DNA of 64,000 nt, from assembly GCF_002896875.1 (NCBI RefSeq), contig NZ_CP023278.1:6844501-6908500 (forward strand), read 5' to 3'. The notes under the pieces were generated by a model, which searched no databases, was not told where the DNA came from, and worked only from the letters and a program-made list of their open reading frames with translations. Position 1 is the stretch's first letter, and every line of letters begins with the position of its first letter. A program made the position numbers and the translations under genes. The stretch comes from Nostoc sp. CENA543 (GTDB taxonomy: Bacteria > Cyanobacteriota > Cyanobacteriia > Cyanobacteriales > Nostocaceae). Of this stretch, positions 54,149 to 64,000 are shown piece by piece.

Positions 54149-55627
54149 TTAAGATTGCCGCTTTAGCCAAAAGGCACTCCAGCCAAATAACAAGAGTCCC
54201 AAACCCATCGTTGGTTCGGGAACTTTCGTAGGTGGTACAAACCCTGCTAACTCTTCACTACTAGCTTTAAAGGCGTAAAGATAAGTAGGAATTAAACTTG
54301 TTCCTGGAGGACAAGTGCCGTCAATGGGAATTTGTGTACCATCTGTACAAACATCAAACTGTGTCCCACTACCAGTCTGAGTAACACTGTAGTCATTATC
54401 TGTCCCTAAAATGACAGCATAAGATCCATCCTTGAGTTTAGGCCCGATTGTTATACCTTCAAATTTTTCTGGGACAACTAATCCCGCAACTTTTAAAAGC
54501 TCCGCCACATCAATAAACGGTGAGTTAGACTTGCTCACAGGCACTACACCAGCAGGTAAATCATTGCTTCCTGCTAGGCTAATACCGCTCACATCCGTAG
54601 CTCCTGACAAGCTGATTTTGTACACTCGTTTACTGGCAACAGGATTTAACCCCGCAGGATCTTCTACACCCACTCCACGATTATCTCGCTCTAAGATGAG
54701 AAATTCATCATCATTCAACGCGATAATCGCGCTCACACCTATATTCCGTCCTTGGGAATTTGCCCCGAAATCATTATCTGTACCAGGAATACGGTCATTA
54801 ATTTCAGCGAGGCTTTCTAGCTGATAGATATATTGTGCTGTACTGCTGCCAGTTACTGTATCAAATTCTACTATTCGCACATTATTACTGCGTCTGCCAT
54901 CAGGTGAACCTTCGTTGACTAAAGGATCTTGGAGGATAGCATAGAGTTTCTTTCCATCCGGGGAAAGTGTTAAGCCTTCAAAACCTCTGTTATCTTGGCG
55001 GCCAGTGGTAATAGTTGGACGACCATCTACGTAATTCAATGTGCTATCACTCTGTTTAGCAATAATGTTACTTGGACTATTGAAAGCCCGAATAAAATTT
55101 CCATTAGGGCTAAATTCATAAACAGAGGGGCCGTATTCATCAGAGACGTAGAAATTCCCATTAGGCGCAACAGCAAATCCCTCTGGATCAAAACTTAAAC
55201 CCAGAACAGAAGCATCACCATTAAGCAAGCGAGGATTTAAGCCATTGAAGTTTTCACCGTTTTTGGTGAATAAAATCGTGTCTAATAGCTGGAAGTTACT
55301 AATTGCTCCACTGTTGGGATCAACATCTAGAGAAAATTTTTGGACTCGTGTGTTGTAAGAGATGACACCACCACCAGGCCCACGATCTGGCAGACCATAG
55401 TAAACATTATTGTGGCGGTCATAGTAGAGGTCAGAAATAAACCCAGCCAAGCGGTTAACGTTGGCACTGTTAACACCGGGTGACACCAAATCTACGCTAT
55501 CACCAGGTATTGTGAGGCTATTGACCAAAGAAACAGCACTAGCAGGGGTTGGATCTCCCGTAATACTAACTAAGGCTGTCATTAGTGAAATGCTTAAACC
55601 AGAAATCCAATGCCTGACGGAAATCAT
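54149..55627 (-). CDS. Phytase-like esterase protein with PEP-CTERM anchor
   Basis: 492 residues. Signal peptide (GLSISLMTALVSITG...ASAVS), a beta-propeller-like body with repeated GNFYVSDEYGPSVYEFSPNG and LSPDGKKLYAI turns (esterase-like activity of phytase family), and a C-terminal tail VPEPTMGLGLLLFGWSAFWLKRQS, which is the PEP-CTERM sorting signal (VPEP, helix, basic end). It is exported and then processed or anchored by exosortase. Substrate unknown. Confidence 0.88.
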   Translation of the reverse strand: MISVRHWISGLSISLMTALVSITGDPTPASAVSLVNSLTIPGDSVDLVSPGVNSANVNRLAGFISDLYYDRHNNVYYGLPDRGPGGGVISYNTRVQKFSLDVDPNSGAISNFQLLDTILFTKNGENFNGLNPRLLNGDASVLGLSFDPEGFAVAPNGNFYVSDEYGPSVYEFSPNGNFIRAFNSPSNIIAKQSDSTLNYVDGRPTITTGRQDNRGFEGLTLSPDGKKLYAILQDPLVNEGSPDGRRSNNVRIVEFDTVTGSSTAQYIYQLESLAEINDRIPGTDNDFGANSQGRNIGVSAIIALNDDEFLILERDNRGVGVEDPAGLNPVASKRVYKISLSGATDVSGISLAGSNDLPAGVVPVSKSNSPFIDVAELLKVAGLVVPEKFEGITIGPKLKDGSYAVILGTDNDYSVTQTGSGTQFDVCTDGTQIPIDGTCPPGTSLIPTYLYAFKASSEELAGFVPPTKVPEPTMGLGLLLFGWSAFWLKRQS

Positions 55628-56029
55628 CTGAATTTTCCTAAATGTCCAATTTCCCTAGCTTTGGACTTCCTGATTAACAAAAGATTAACGAAAAATTAAG
55701 GTAATTATTGAGACATAGACTTTTCATAGAATGCCGAAGGATAGGAATACATCTTCATCAAAACTTTAATAATTAGGTATGGTGCAGTAAAATGCGTCTT
55801 TTTCTGCCATTGGTTTTAGAAGGGTGCAGGGGTATAGGGGGTAGAGGTTGAGTTTTGATTCCTCAATAGTCTTCCTCCCTTACACCAATTCACTAAAATC
55901 ATGAAACATATACAAGGACAGAAATCCTTGTAAAATCTGAATTTCTTAATTTTGAATTTTGTTAGCACCGCGTTAGCGAGTCCGCGAGCGTCATTTTGAA
56001 TTTTGAATTGGTATTACCTCCTACCTCCT
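55628..56029. other. Intergenic region with interspersed repeats
   Basis: No gene. Contains repeats of the AATTTTGAATTTTGTTAG and GTTAGCGAGTCCGCGAGCG type (about 55955-56000) and part of the queE downstream region. Confidence 0.5.
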
Positions 56030-56824
56030 TCAAAGTTGATTTAACATTTTGTGAGTCTGAGGAATAACACGCACTTGTTTTAAAATCTTTTTCATCAAAG
56101 TTTGCCAAGCTAAAACCTGTGCTGGTGTGGGGGCAAGGATAGGGGTTTGATTTGATGATTCAGATTCCATTAAAGGCGTAACAGGTTGTAAAAATACAGG
56201 AATTTCAGGGCTAACATCTGCCACTAACAAGGCAGCCTGCTCTAATTCATGGGTATCTGTGTGTTGGGAAATAATTATTTTAATGAAGGTTTCTGAATTT
56301 GGATAACAAATTTGTAGAAACTTCATATGTTCTGACCAATAGGATTCACCACTGACGCTGGGAAGTTTTAAATCCATACCGACAGAATCTAGATATGGTA
56401 ATATCATGGCCAACTGTTCTGGGCGATGTCCGCCGGTTTCCAAGTATATAGGCAAACTAGTGAGCGATCGCACTTGGGGCAGAAATTCCTTTAAGAAACC
56501 TGCATGAAGAAGTGGTTCTCCTCCTGTTAAGCTAATGCTATCGTGTAAACAAGGTAAATTCTGCCGTGCAATCCATTCTAATAAGACTGCGATTGAGACA
56601 GGGTTGGAGTGAATTTCAAAATCTCGGAATCCGGGCGTTCGCTCGATCCTACAGTCAGCAGGAGCATTCCAAGTATGGACACTATCGCAAAAGTGGCAAC
56701 GTAAGTCACAAAAAGCAAAGCGAATAAAAATTTGACGTGTCCCGACATTCAATCCTTCTCCTTGAATAGCAGAAAAGACCTCAATCAGGCGTGCTGTAGG
56801 TGCGGCTGTAGTGTTAGCAGTCAT
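56030..56824 (-). CDS. queE: 7-carboxy-7-deazaguanine synthase (radical SAM)
   Basis: 264 residues. Radical-SAM iron-sulfur motif CDLRCHFC (CX3CX2C), SLTGGEPLLH binding site, and VGMDLKLPSVSGE. The enzyme makes CDG in the queuosine pathway from CPH4. The N-terminal IEVFSAIQGEGLNVGTRQIFIRF confirms the start. The partner queC/D/F are not in the window. Confidence 0.92.
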   Translation of the reverse strand: MTANTTAAPTARLIEVFSAIQGEGLNVGTRQIFIRFAFCDLRCHFCDSVHTWNAPADCRIERTPGFRDFEIHSNPVSIAVLLEWIARQNLPCLHDSISLTGGEPLLHAGFLKEFLPQVRSLTSLPIYLETGGHRPEQLAMILPYLDSVGMDLKLPSVSGESYWSEHMKFLQICYPNSETFIKIIISQHTDTHELEQAALLVADVSPEIPVFLQPVTPLMESESSNQTPILAPTPAQVLAWQTLMKKILKQVRVIPQTHKMLNQL

Positions 56825-57020
56825 AGGATAGTAAAAGAGCGATCGCCCTGTATCAATTCAACAACAAGTAAGTTTTCAACTTCTTCTTGTTCTATTGTGA
56901 ATCGTGCAGGCAATCTCTTACTAAACCTATAAAACTAACTATGAGCCATTATTCCTACTTATTTAACATGAGGTTAGGTGATTTTCTAGGACAAAATAAT
57001 GTTTGGCTGATTAAATTTAT

Positions 57021-58070
57021 ATGGCAACGAAAGTGCAGAGCTTCATGACTAGCCAACCCACTGAGGTAAATTTTCCAGTTACTACCTTAAATGAAACGGT
57101 AATAGTGCAGGTATCTGCGCGTCTAAGCGTGCTTGAAGCGGTGAGCTTTAAGCAAACCTGCCAAAATTTAGCCCAAGGAAATAACCATCCCAAGCAAATC
57201 ATTATTGATTTTCAGCAAACCACTTTTATGGATAGTAGTGGTTTAGGTGCTTTGGTGAGTAGTTTTAAAACCACCCAAGAAAAAGAAATTGCGATGATCT
57301 TGCGGAATGTCACCCCCCAAGTCATGGCAGTATTGAATCTCACAGGACTAGATAAGGTTTTTGCTATTGAGTCTAGTAGCGAAACATCACCCGTAACATC
57401 TGATAGTGTTACAGATACTCAAAAGACTTCATCTCGTAAAATAGAACCTCTTCCCACTACTCATCCCTCCGTAGCGTCTTGGATGAAACGATTTATAGAT
57501 ATCGTCGGTGCGTTGGTGGGTTTGGTAATCACGGGAATTTTGTTAATTCCTATTTTCATTGCGATTCAAATTGATGATCCCGGCCCGATTTTCTTCGGTC
57601 AAACTCGCTGCGGTTGGATGGGGAAACGCTTTAAAATTTGGAAATTTCGCTCAATGTGTGTAGACGCAGAGGCGAAAAAAGCCCAAGTGAAGAACCAAGT
57701 CCAGGGTGCTTTTTTCAAAAACGAAAATGATCCCCGCGTGACGCGCGTTGGCAAGTTTTTGCGCCGGACTAGTTTAGATGAGTTTCCGCAATTTTGGAAC
57801 GTCTTAAAAGGCGACATGAGTTTAGTAGGGACTAGACCGCCTACACCCGATGAAGTGGAACGCTATGAAGTTCCAGAATGGCAACGTCTTGATGTTAAAC
57901 CCGGTATGACTGGGGAATGGCAAGTTAACGGTAGGTCTAAAGTTCGCAGTTTTGAAGATGTGATTAGGTTAGATTTGCAATATCAGAAAAACTGGAATTT
58001 GATATACGACTTGAAGTTAATTTTCAAGACTATTGCTGTTATTTTTAATAAAAATAGTGGTGCTTATTAA
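57021..58070 (+). CDS. STAS domain fused to a polyprenyl-phosphate sugar transferase
   Basis: 349 residues. Residues about 15-115 form a STAS domain with the phosphorylation-loop motif FMDSSGLGALVSS. A linker (about 118-152) is Ser/Thr-rich. Then WMKRFIDIVGALVGLVITG, a membrane helix, and the WcaJ/PglC-type catalytic domain: IFFGQTRCGWMGKRFKIWKFRSM, RVTRVGKFLRRTSLDEFPQFWNVLKGDMSLVGTRP, KPGMTGEWQVNGRS. Such enzymes start polysaccharide repeat units by placing a hexose-1-P on the lipid carrier. The STAS fusion is unusual and suggests control by a phosphorylation switch. Related fusions may occur in heterocyst-envelope genes, which I cannot confirm here. Confidence 0.88.
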   Translation: MATKVQSFMTSQPTEVNFPVTTLNETVIVQVSARLSVLEAVSFKQTCQNLAQGNNHPKQIIIDFQQTTFMDSSGLGALVSSFKTTQEKEIAMILRNVTPQVMAVLNLTGLDKVFAIESSSETSPVTSDSVTDTQKTSSRKIEPLPTTHPSVASWMKRFIDIVGALVGLVITGILLIPIFIAIQIDDPGPIFFGQTRCGWMGKRFKIWKFRSMCVDAEAKKAQVKNQVQGAFFKNENDPRVTRVGKFLRRTSLDEFPQFWNVLKGDMSLVGTRPPTPDEVERYEVPEWQRLDVKPGMTGEWQVNGRSKVRSFEDVIRLDLQYQKNWNLIYDLKLIFKTIAVIFNKNSGAY

Positions 58071-58168
58071 CAAGTTGATTAGTTTTTTAACTTGTTAATG
58101 ACCTGTAACTACCAAATAAAAATTTATCTGCAATCATGCCCAAACTTATTTCAGTTTTGGGCATTTTT

Positions 58169-58438
58169 TTATTCATCATAATGATATTTACATGACAAAA
58201 TAATTATTAAATCTTCTTCTATTTGGTAAACTAATCTATGCTCATCTGTAATTCGCCTTGACCAATAACCTTGCAACTCATATTTCAGGGGTTCAGGTTT
58301 ACCGATTCCTGAAAATGGTTCTCTTTGGATATCTTTAATTAGATCCAATATCTTTTTCAAAACTTTCTTATCTTCTATTGTCCACTGACCTAGTTGCTCA
58401 AAGGCTTCTGGCTCAAATGCTATCTTTTTCATATTCAT
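58169..58438 (-). CDS. YoeB/Txe-type toxin
   Basis: 89 residues. KIAFEPEAFEQLGQWTIEDKKVLKKILDLIKDI, YWSRRITDEHRLVYQIEED and the terminal ILSCKYHYDE are the hallmark of ribosome-dependent mRNA interferases of the YoeB group. It overlaps its antitoxin by 26 bp. ATG at 58438 or 58432. Confidence 0.92.
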   Translation of the reverse strand: MNMKKIAFEPEAFEQLGQWTIEDKKVLKKILDLIKDIQREPFSGIGKPEPLKYELQGYWSRRITDEHRLVYQIEEDLIIILSCKYHYDE

Positions 58439-58664
58439 CTAAATCAACATAGATTAGATTTCCTTTCTCTACATTTTCTAAAGCTTTAAATAGATGTTTT
58501 TTATTAGCTTCTGATTTAAGAAGATAAGTAGTTTCATCTTCTTCTGTTGGCTGTTCAACTAGAACTATCACTTCTACAATCGTCCCTTCTGGTAATTCGG
58601 TTGTAGAAAGTTCAATTTTACCATCTTTACCGACAATAGCCTTTTGCTTAATTCCACTCAGCAT
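58413..58664 (-). CDS. Antitoxin of the YoeB pair, AbrB-like N-terminus and YefM-like C-terminus
   Basis: 83 residues. The N-terminal half KAIVGKDGKIELSTTELPEGTIVEVIVLVE looks like a swapped-hairpin AbrB/MazE DNA-binding domain, whereas the C-terminal half DETTYLLKSEANKKHLFKALENVEKGNLIYV matches the toxin-neutralising tail of YefM/Axe antitoxins. Usual partners of YoeB have a Phd/YefM N-terminus. So this looks like a recombined antitoxin. The 26-bp overlap with the toxin is large. Confidence 0.8.
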   Translation of the reverse strand: MLSGIKQKAIVGKDGKIELSTTELPEGTIVEVIVLVEQPTEEDETTYLLKSEANKKHLFKALENVEKGNLIYVDLDEYEKDSI

Positions 58665-58897
58665 AATTTTTAGTAGATAATATTTCTTACTTTATTTTAA
58701 CTCTATCGAACTAATGACATTTTTTGGCGATCGCTCCCTATATTCCATTATCTATATTTCGTGAAAAGAGAGCGATCGCTATTTCATGAGATATTCTCTA
58801 ACCAAAATTGGGAATAATAGCTAAAAGGCAGCTAGCTGCTGCATATGGACAATATCACTTATTGTGCTACTGAGGCTTTAGTAATTAGGAGAATATT

Positions 58898-60157
58898 ATG
58901 AGTTTACCTGTCACAGTAACTTTTATGCTTACTGATTGGATTGCTAAAGGATTAGCGGATGGAACATTTGAAAGGGTTGGGGGTGTAATCAGAGAAGTTG
59001 CTAGTAAGCGAGTTATTACTTGGTTAAGGGAATTCAGTCCTTCTGCTTCTAGAGGACTACCCATCACTTTAGATCCTATCAATGGAGTAATCAATCTAAT
59101 TGTTTCAGGTGCAAATGTAGCAATTTCTGCTAAGGGATTTTCTGATGTTAATAACCGTTTAGGTGGTATTGAAAATCAGTTAGGTAATATTCAGCAAACG
59201 TTACAACTAACTCAAGGAATGTTGCAGATAACTACTGCTGCTAGTGTTCTAAGCCTTGGTGTTTCAGTGATGGGTTTTGCCGTGATCGCACAGCGTCTCA
59301 AGGAGGTGGAACAACGTTTACAAAACGTAGAAACACTATTAAATAAAGTCAATCACAAAATTGATCGGAGTTTTTATGCTAATTTTCGTGCTGCTATAGA
59401 ATTAGCTGTTAATGCTTTCACAATGACTAAATTAGAAAATCGTAGAAGTAGTGCTTTACAAGCAATCAATCGCTTTTTAGAAGCAGAACATATTTATGCT
59501 GACTATACCGATGCTGAAATTGAGCAAAAAAGTCAAATTGCTAGTGAATATTTATTTACGTTATCTTTAGCATATATTTCAGAAGCACGTTGCTATCTCG
59601 AATTAGAAGAACATGAGACAGCACTTCGACGTTTCCAAGAGGGAGCTAGAGTTATCCGTTCTCGGATTCAGAAATATGTTGATATTTTACTCACTTCTAA
59701 TCCAGCAGCCTATTTACAACCTCAACTAAAAGGTCATATTGATTTGCGGAGATTAACAAATATTTACCAATGGATTGATCCCACTTTAGACGAAAACTCA
59801 GTATTTGAGATGCAACGAGAGAATCTTTTTCAAGTATTACAAGATCCAAATAAATGGGTAGAGTCGCTACCTACAGCAGTTTGGGATGTAAGAATAGATT
59901 GGGTTGGCAAAGCTTTCTGGGATGATCCCAAGCCAGAAATTTATTCACGTCTCCCTAAAATTTTGGCAACATTAGAAGCCATCATTGAAACTAATCGCCG
60001 ATTTGAATCTTATCAAACAGAAATACAGGCAATATCTCAACTAGGCATCAGCTTTCATGAATGGCTTAAATTAACGCCTACAGAGAATCAACCAAACGGC
60101 GCAGAATTAATGTATATCATTCCATCCACGTCCTTACAAATCTCACTATCCTCTTAA
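58898..60157 (+). CDS. Unrecognised protein with a membrane segment between coiled coils
   Basis: 419 residues; not assigned to a family. Residues 1-75 are helical with a hydrophobic 'INGVINLIVSGANVAI' part. Residues 80-108 (FSDVNNRLGGIENQLGNIQQ) look like a coiled coil, 111-130 (TTAASVLSLGVSVMGFAVI) is a hydrophobic segment, and 131-158 (QRLKEVEQRLQNVETLLNKVN) is a second coiled coil. The C-terminal two-thirds is helical, rich in Glu/Arg, with a TPR-like AYISEARCYLELEEHETALRRFQEGARVI. A good ribosome site (AGGAG) precedes the ATG. The layout resembles alpha-helical pore-forming proteins; that is inference only. It lies next to the toxin-antitoxin pair. Confidence 0.75.
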   Translation: MSLPVTVTFMLTDWIAKGLADGTFERVGGVIREVASKRVITWLREFSPSASRGLPITLDPINGVINLIVSGANVAISAKGFSDVNNRLGGIENQLGNIQQTLQLTQGMLQITTAASVLSLGVSVMGFAVIAQRLKEVEQRLQNVETLLNKVNHKIDRSFYANFRAAIELAVNAFTMTKLENRRSSALQAINRFLEAEHIYADYTDAEIEQKSQIASEYLFTLSLAYISEARCYLELEEHETALRRFQEGARVIRSRIQKYVDILLTSNPAAYLQPQLKGHIDLRRLTNIYQWIDPTLDENSVFEMQRENLFQVLQDPNKWVESLPTAVWDVRIDWVGKAFWDDPKPEIYSRLPKILATLEAIIETNRRFESYQTEIQAISQLGISFHEWLKLTPTENQPNGAELMYIIPSTSLQISLSS

Positions 60158-60171
60158 ACATACTTTTTTCG

Positions 60172-60223
60172 TTCGCGCCTTTGCGCCTACCGCAAGCGGA
60201 ACGCCTGGCGGCGAATGCGCGAA
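60172..60223. repeat. Interspersed repeat, copy 2
   Basis: Same element as 41122-41164 (TTTGCGCCTACCGCAAGCGG...GCGAATGCGCGAA), with TTCGCGC (60172-60178) and GCGCGAA (60217-60223) inverted at its ends. Confidence 0.75.
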
Positions 60224-60227
60224 ACAT

Positions 60228-60253
60228 AAAAAAAGGCGAACACAGGTTCGCCT
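60228..60253 (-). terminator. Terminator of the chl operon
   Basis: AGGCGAA (60234-60240) / TTCGCCT (60247-60253); on the minus strand it runs into seven T. Thirty-two bp past the chlN stop. Confidence 0.85.
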
Positions 60254-60284
60254 CTAAAATAATTAATTATCTCAAAACCGAAAT

Positions 60285-61763
<1,479 letters not shown>

Positions 61764-61815
61764 TTACACCCTACTCCCGATTCCCGATTTCTGATTCCCT
61801 ACTCCCTAGCCATAT

Positions 61816-62505
61816 TTAGGCGTTGGGGAAGAGACGGGCAATTTCTGATTCATCAAAAACCCCACTTGGTAATTCTTCCCCCATGAAATCATTGCTTTCT
61901 TCACCCTTTTGTAAGGATGTTTCATCACCCCAAACATCGGATAACACGTCACTGAAAGCACTCTCATCTGGCGAATTCAAATCCGCAAGCATTTGCTCTT
62001 CTAATCTTTCGGCTGATGAAGTTGTTAGATCAAAGGAAACTTCCTCAAAGCCATCTTCCTCTTGACTACCGGCGATTTCATTGAAGTTGTCTTCCATATC
62101 GCCCACGATCAGCGTATGGGAGTCAGTATCTTCACTGTATGTATTGGTATGAGGAACAGCAAAGTCATCATCTTGCGTATTTTCCCTGATACTGATGGGA
62201 GATGATTCCGTGTCAGTAATTGCACTGTTACCGAGAGCGATGTCTGGGTCAAAGTTTAATTCCAGTACCTCAATTAAAGTATCCGCATCGGGATTTAATT
62301 TAGCGAAAGGAAACATTAACTGCGCTAATTTTGGATCTAGCGCGTTGATCACTCCCAGGATGAGGTAAGAAGGCGGTCGCTTACCACCGTCGGGTGTATA
62401 TACTGACTCCACTTCCATGTGGAGTTTAATCCAATCACGGTTGGCTTGGAAAAATTGCAACCACTTTTGTCTAATCGAATCCGTAAAGCTATGAAAGAAA
62501 GCCAT
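61816..62505 (-). CDS. DUF5331-family protein between chlL and chlN
   Basis: 229 residues. MAFFHSFTDSIRQKWLQFFQANRDWIKLHM then VYTPDGGKRPPSYLILGVINALDPKLAQLMFPF is the conserved part (about 1-105). The rest is acidic and low complexity (many Asp/Glu/Ser: EEDGFEEVSFDL, DEESNDF-like), ending DESEIARLFPNA. No catalytic motif. Its place in the operon suggests a role with dark chlorophyll synthesis, unproven. 30 bp after chlL. Confidence 0.82.
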   Translation of the reverse strand: MAFFHSFTDSIRQKWLQFFQANRDWIKLHMEVESVYTPDGGKRPPSYLILGVINALDPKLAQLMFPFAKLNPDADTLIEVLELNFDPDIALGNSAITDTESSPISIRENTQDDDFAVPHTNTYSEDTDSHTLIVGDMEDNFNEIAGSQEEDGFEEVSFDLTTSSAERLEEQMLADLNSPDESAFSDVLSDVWGDETSLQKGEESNDFMGEELPSGVFDESEIARLFPNA

Positions 62506-62535
62506 TGATTGACCCCCATCCTGAAACTAGATGAT

Positions 62536-63402
62536 TTATACAATCATCAAGTCTAATTCCTCTTCAGGATTAGCAACCTGTGGTTTACGCGGATTTAAAT
62601 AAAAATCAGATAACAAAGTAAATAATTCCCGATCTGGAGCATCGTTAGGAACGACTCCTTCGGGACGGGCGAGAATTTGATCAGCGATGTTGAGGTAGTA
62701 GTCGCACACGTAGTTGAGTGATGGGTCTGACTCTGCCATTTCAAACAAAGTTTTACCCTTGACGCGAGACACCCTAATATCTTCTATTAATGGCAAGACT
62801 TCCAGCACAGGCATTGGAACTGATTCCACATACTTCTCAATCAAGTCGCGCTTAGAGGTACGATTGCCAATTAATCCGGCTAGACGCAGGGGGTGAGTTC
62901 GTGCTTTTTCCCGCACCGAAGCTGCTATGCGATTGGCAGCAAATAAAGCATCAAAGCCATTATCAGTCACAATCATGCAGTAATCAGCATAATTGAGTGG
63001 TGCCGCAAAACCGCCGCAAACAACGTCACCCAAGACATCAAACAAGATCACATCATACTCGTCAAAGGCGTTGAGTTCCTTGAGTAATTTCACTGTTTCA
63101 CCGACGACGTAACCACCACAGCCAGCACCCGCAGGTGGCCCACCAGCTTCAACGCAGTCTACACCACCATAGCCTTTGTAAATGACATCTTCTGGCCAGA
63201 CATCTTCGTAGTGATAATCTTTTTCTTGCAGGGTATCAATAATAGTGGGAATTAAAAATCCGGTTAGGGTAAAGGTGCTGTCGTGCTTGGGATCACAGCC
63301 AATTTGCAGCACTTTTTTGCCGCGTTTAGCTAGGGCGACGGAAATATTACAGCTAGTTGTAGATTTACCAATCCCACCTTTTCCGTAAACTGCTAATTTC
63401 AC
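62536..63402 (-). CDS. chlL: Light-independent protochlorophyllide reductase ATP-binding subunit L
   Basis: 288 residues from the GTG at 63402 (AGAGG site upstream; family start [10 protein letters not shown]). An in-frame ATG at 63438 would add twelve residues not in the family. Iron-sulfur ATPase like nitrogenase NifH: P-loop [11 protein letters not shown], cluster cysteines in AGAGCGGYV and [11 protein letters not shown], switch VLGDVVCGG. It passes electrons to ChlN-ChlB. First gene of the operon. Confidence 0.96.
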   Translation of the reverse strand: MKLAVYGKGGIGKSTTSCNISVALAKRGKKVLQIGCDPKHDSTFTLTGFLIPTIIDTLQEKDYHYEDVWPEDVIYKGYGGVDCVEAGGPPAGAGCGGYVVGETVKLLKELNAFDEYDVILFDVLGDVVCGGFAAPLNYADYCMIVTDNGFDALFAANRIAASVREKARTHPLRLAGLIGNRTSKRDLIEKYVESVPMPVLEVLPLIEDIRVSRVKGKTLFEMAESDPSLNYVCDYYLNIADQILARPEGVVPNDAPDRELFTLLSDFYLNPRKPQVANPEEELDLMIV

Positions 63403-63952
63403 TTTTGTTTGCCTCTTATGGTTTTTTGTTAAACGCACTACTAGCCGCAGATGGCAATGTGTGAGGTACGTGAGTGTGATTATTGTCGAAATTTCACGGG
63501 AAATAAAGGGGGTGTAAATTTGAAAAACCGCTAAATAAGAAATTAAACAGTTAAATTAAAACAAATTAGAACTTAAATTTTTTAAAATGCTATTTTTTAT
63601 GTTTAAAAACTAATATAAAAGTCTTTGTTTAACTTTATATATAAAAATAGTTACAAAAAACAAAAATCCGAAATTACGAATTATCAATATTTTCCATTGA
63701 TTTAGTAGGCTTGAATCAGCACTGTGATATGGCTAGACTGGATTTGACTAATGACGATGGCGTTCCGCCCAGCGTAGCCGATCGCAAATTACATATTGAT
63801 GTCATCAGTTGATAGACCAAAAGCCATGATCAGTAAAGAATTCTACCCTTGATGCCTATATGTAAACTGCGCTTGTCTGAAGTAGATTAGTTAAACAAAA
63901 TGGGCTTGTAAAAAATTATTAATTTTCCCAATATTATCTAGATTTGACTAAG
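63403..63952. other. Intergenic region upstream of chlL
   Basis: AT-rich and gene-free; presumably holds the chl operon promoter (minus strand). Contains a repeat-like CGTTCCGCCCAGCGTAGCCGATCG around 63762-63785. I cannot assign promoter boxes. Confidence 0.45.
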
Positions 63953-64000
63953 ATGTCGCTTCGGTATCTAGTGCAGCGATTTCTTGGAGTGATTGCCATC
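63953..64000 (+). CDS. Start of a probable ABC-transporter permease (cut by window end)
   Basis: Sixteen codons, MSLRYLVQRFLGVIAI, in the first reading from the ATG at 63953. This recalls the N-terminus of DppB/OppB-type peptide permeases (basic residues then a hydrophobic helix). The rest is beyond the window, and no strong ribosome site is visible, so this is a low-confidence call. Confidence 0.4.
   Translation, partial: MSLRYLVQRFLGVIAI

Noticed and set aside
63403-63438. Twelve-residue longer ChlL from an upstream ATG
   Set aside because: ChlL proteins begin at [10 protein letters not shown]; the GTG at 63402 with AGAGG upstream fits better.

Overview
The window comes from a filamentous, heterocyst-type cyanobacterium (Nostoc/Anabaena, order Nostocales). 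Reasons: many HIP1 octamers (GCGATCGC), a psbA gene for photosystem II D1, light-independent chlorophyll synthesis genes chlL and chlN, an ARTO-type cox operon of the kind called cox3 in Anabaena, the cyanobacterial Mrp gene order, and intergenic DNA full of heptanucleotide repeats (TAATGAC/TATTGAC-like) and of short palindromic repeats. No rRNA operon, intact transposon, prophage or CRISPR array is visible.

Layout. 1-3.4 kb: a minus-strand copper module with the exporter copA, a broken cupredoxin-like gene and a MerR regulator; two promoters carry the 20-bp-spaced operator of MerR-family control. 3.7-9.8 kb: a minus-strand respiratory operon (two DUF2231 membrane proteins, coxB, coxA, coxC, a small membrane protein and an NDH-2-like dehydrogenase). 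10.3-11.4 kb: class II fructose-bisphosphate aldolase. 11.5-13.3 kb: small regulators and toxin-antitoxin genes. 13.5-24.6 kb: a WD40 protein, recR (with no ordinary start codon), rubredoxin, a flavoprotein, a DUF3370 protein, a DUF2887 protein and two RelE-like genes. 24.8-27.8 kb: PEP carboxylase. 28.8-33.5 kb: a DUF1574 protein plus MBOAT acyltransferase, probably a polysaccharide O-acylation pair. 33.9-35 kb: psbA. 35-36.7 kb: a Nif11-like protein and a cytosine-5 methyltransferase split at a run of nine A.

37-41 kb: a seven-gene Mrp antiporter operon with overlapping start/stop codons. 41-45 kb: a GTPase, initiator tRNA-Met, asparaginase, a CGLD27-like protein and rsfS. 45.7-47 kb: a glycosyltransferase. 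48-52 kb: an amino-acid ABC transporter matching natFGH-bgtA of Anabaena. 52.8-58 kb: YbjN-like and DUF3318 proteins, a PEP-CTERM phytase-like protein, queE, and a STAS-sugar transferase fusion. 58-60 kb: a YoeB-type toxin with an unusual antitoxin, and an unrecognised protein with one hydrophobic segment between coiled coils. 60-63.4 kb: chlL, a DUF5331 gene and chlN. The last 48 bases look like the start of an ABC permease gene.

Most of the window is ordinary chromosome. The points that most deserve a second look are recR starting at ACG, the poly-A frameshift in the methyltransferase, the frameshifted cupredoxin gene inside the copper module, repeat-derived peptides inside CopA and PEP carboxylase, the chimeric antitoxin, and the unrecognised coiled-coil/membrane protein at 58.9 kb. 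I did not find a clearly new multi-gene system. All assignments come from reading the sequence; no database search was run.
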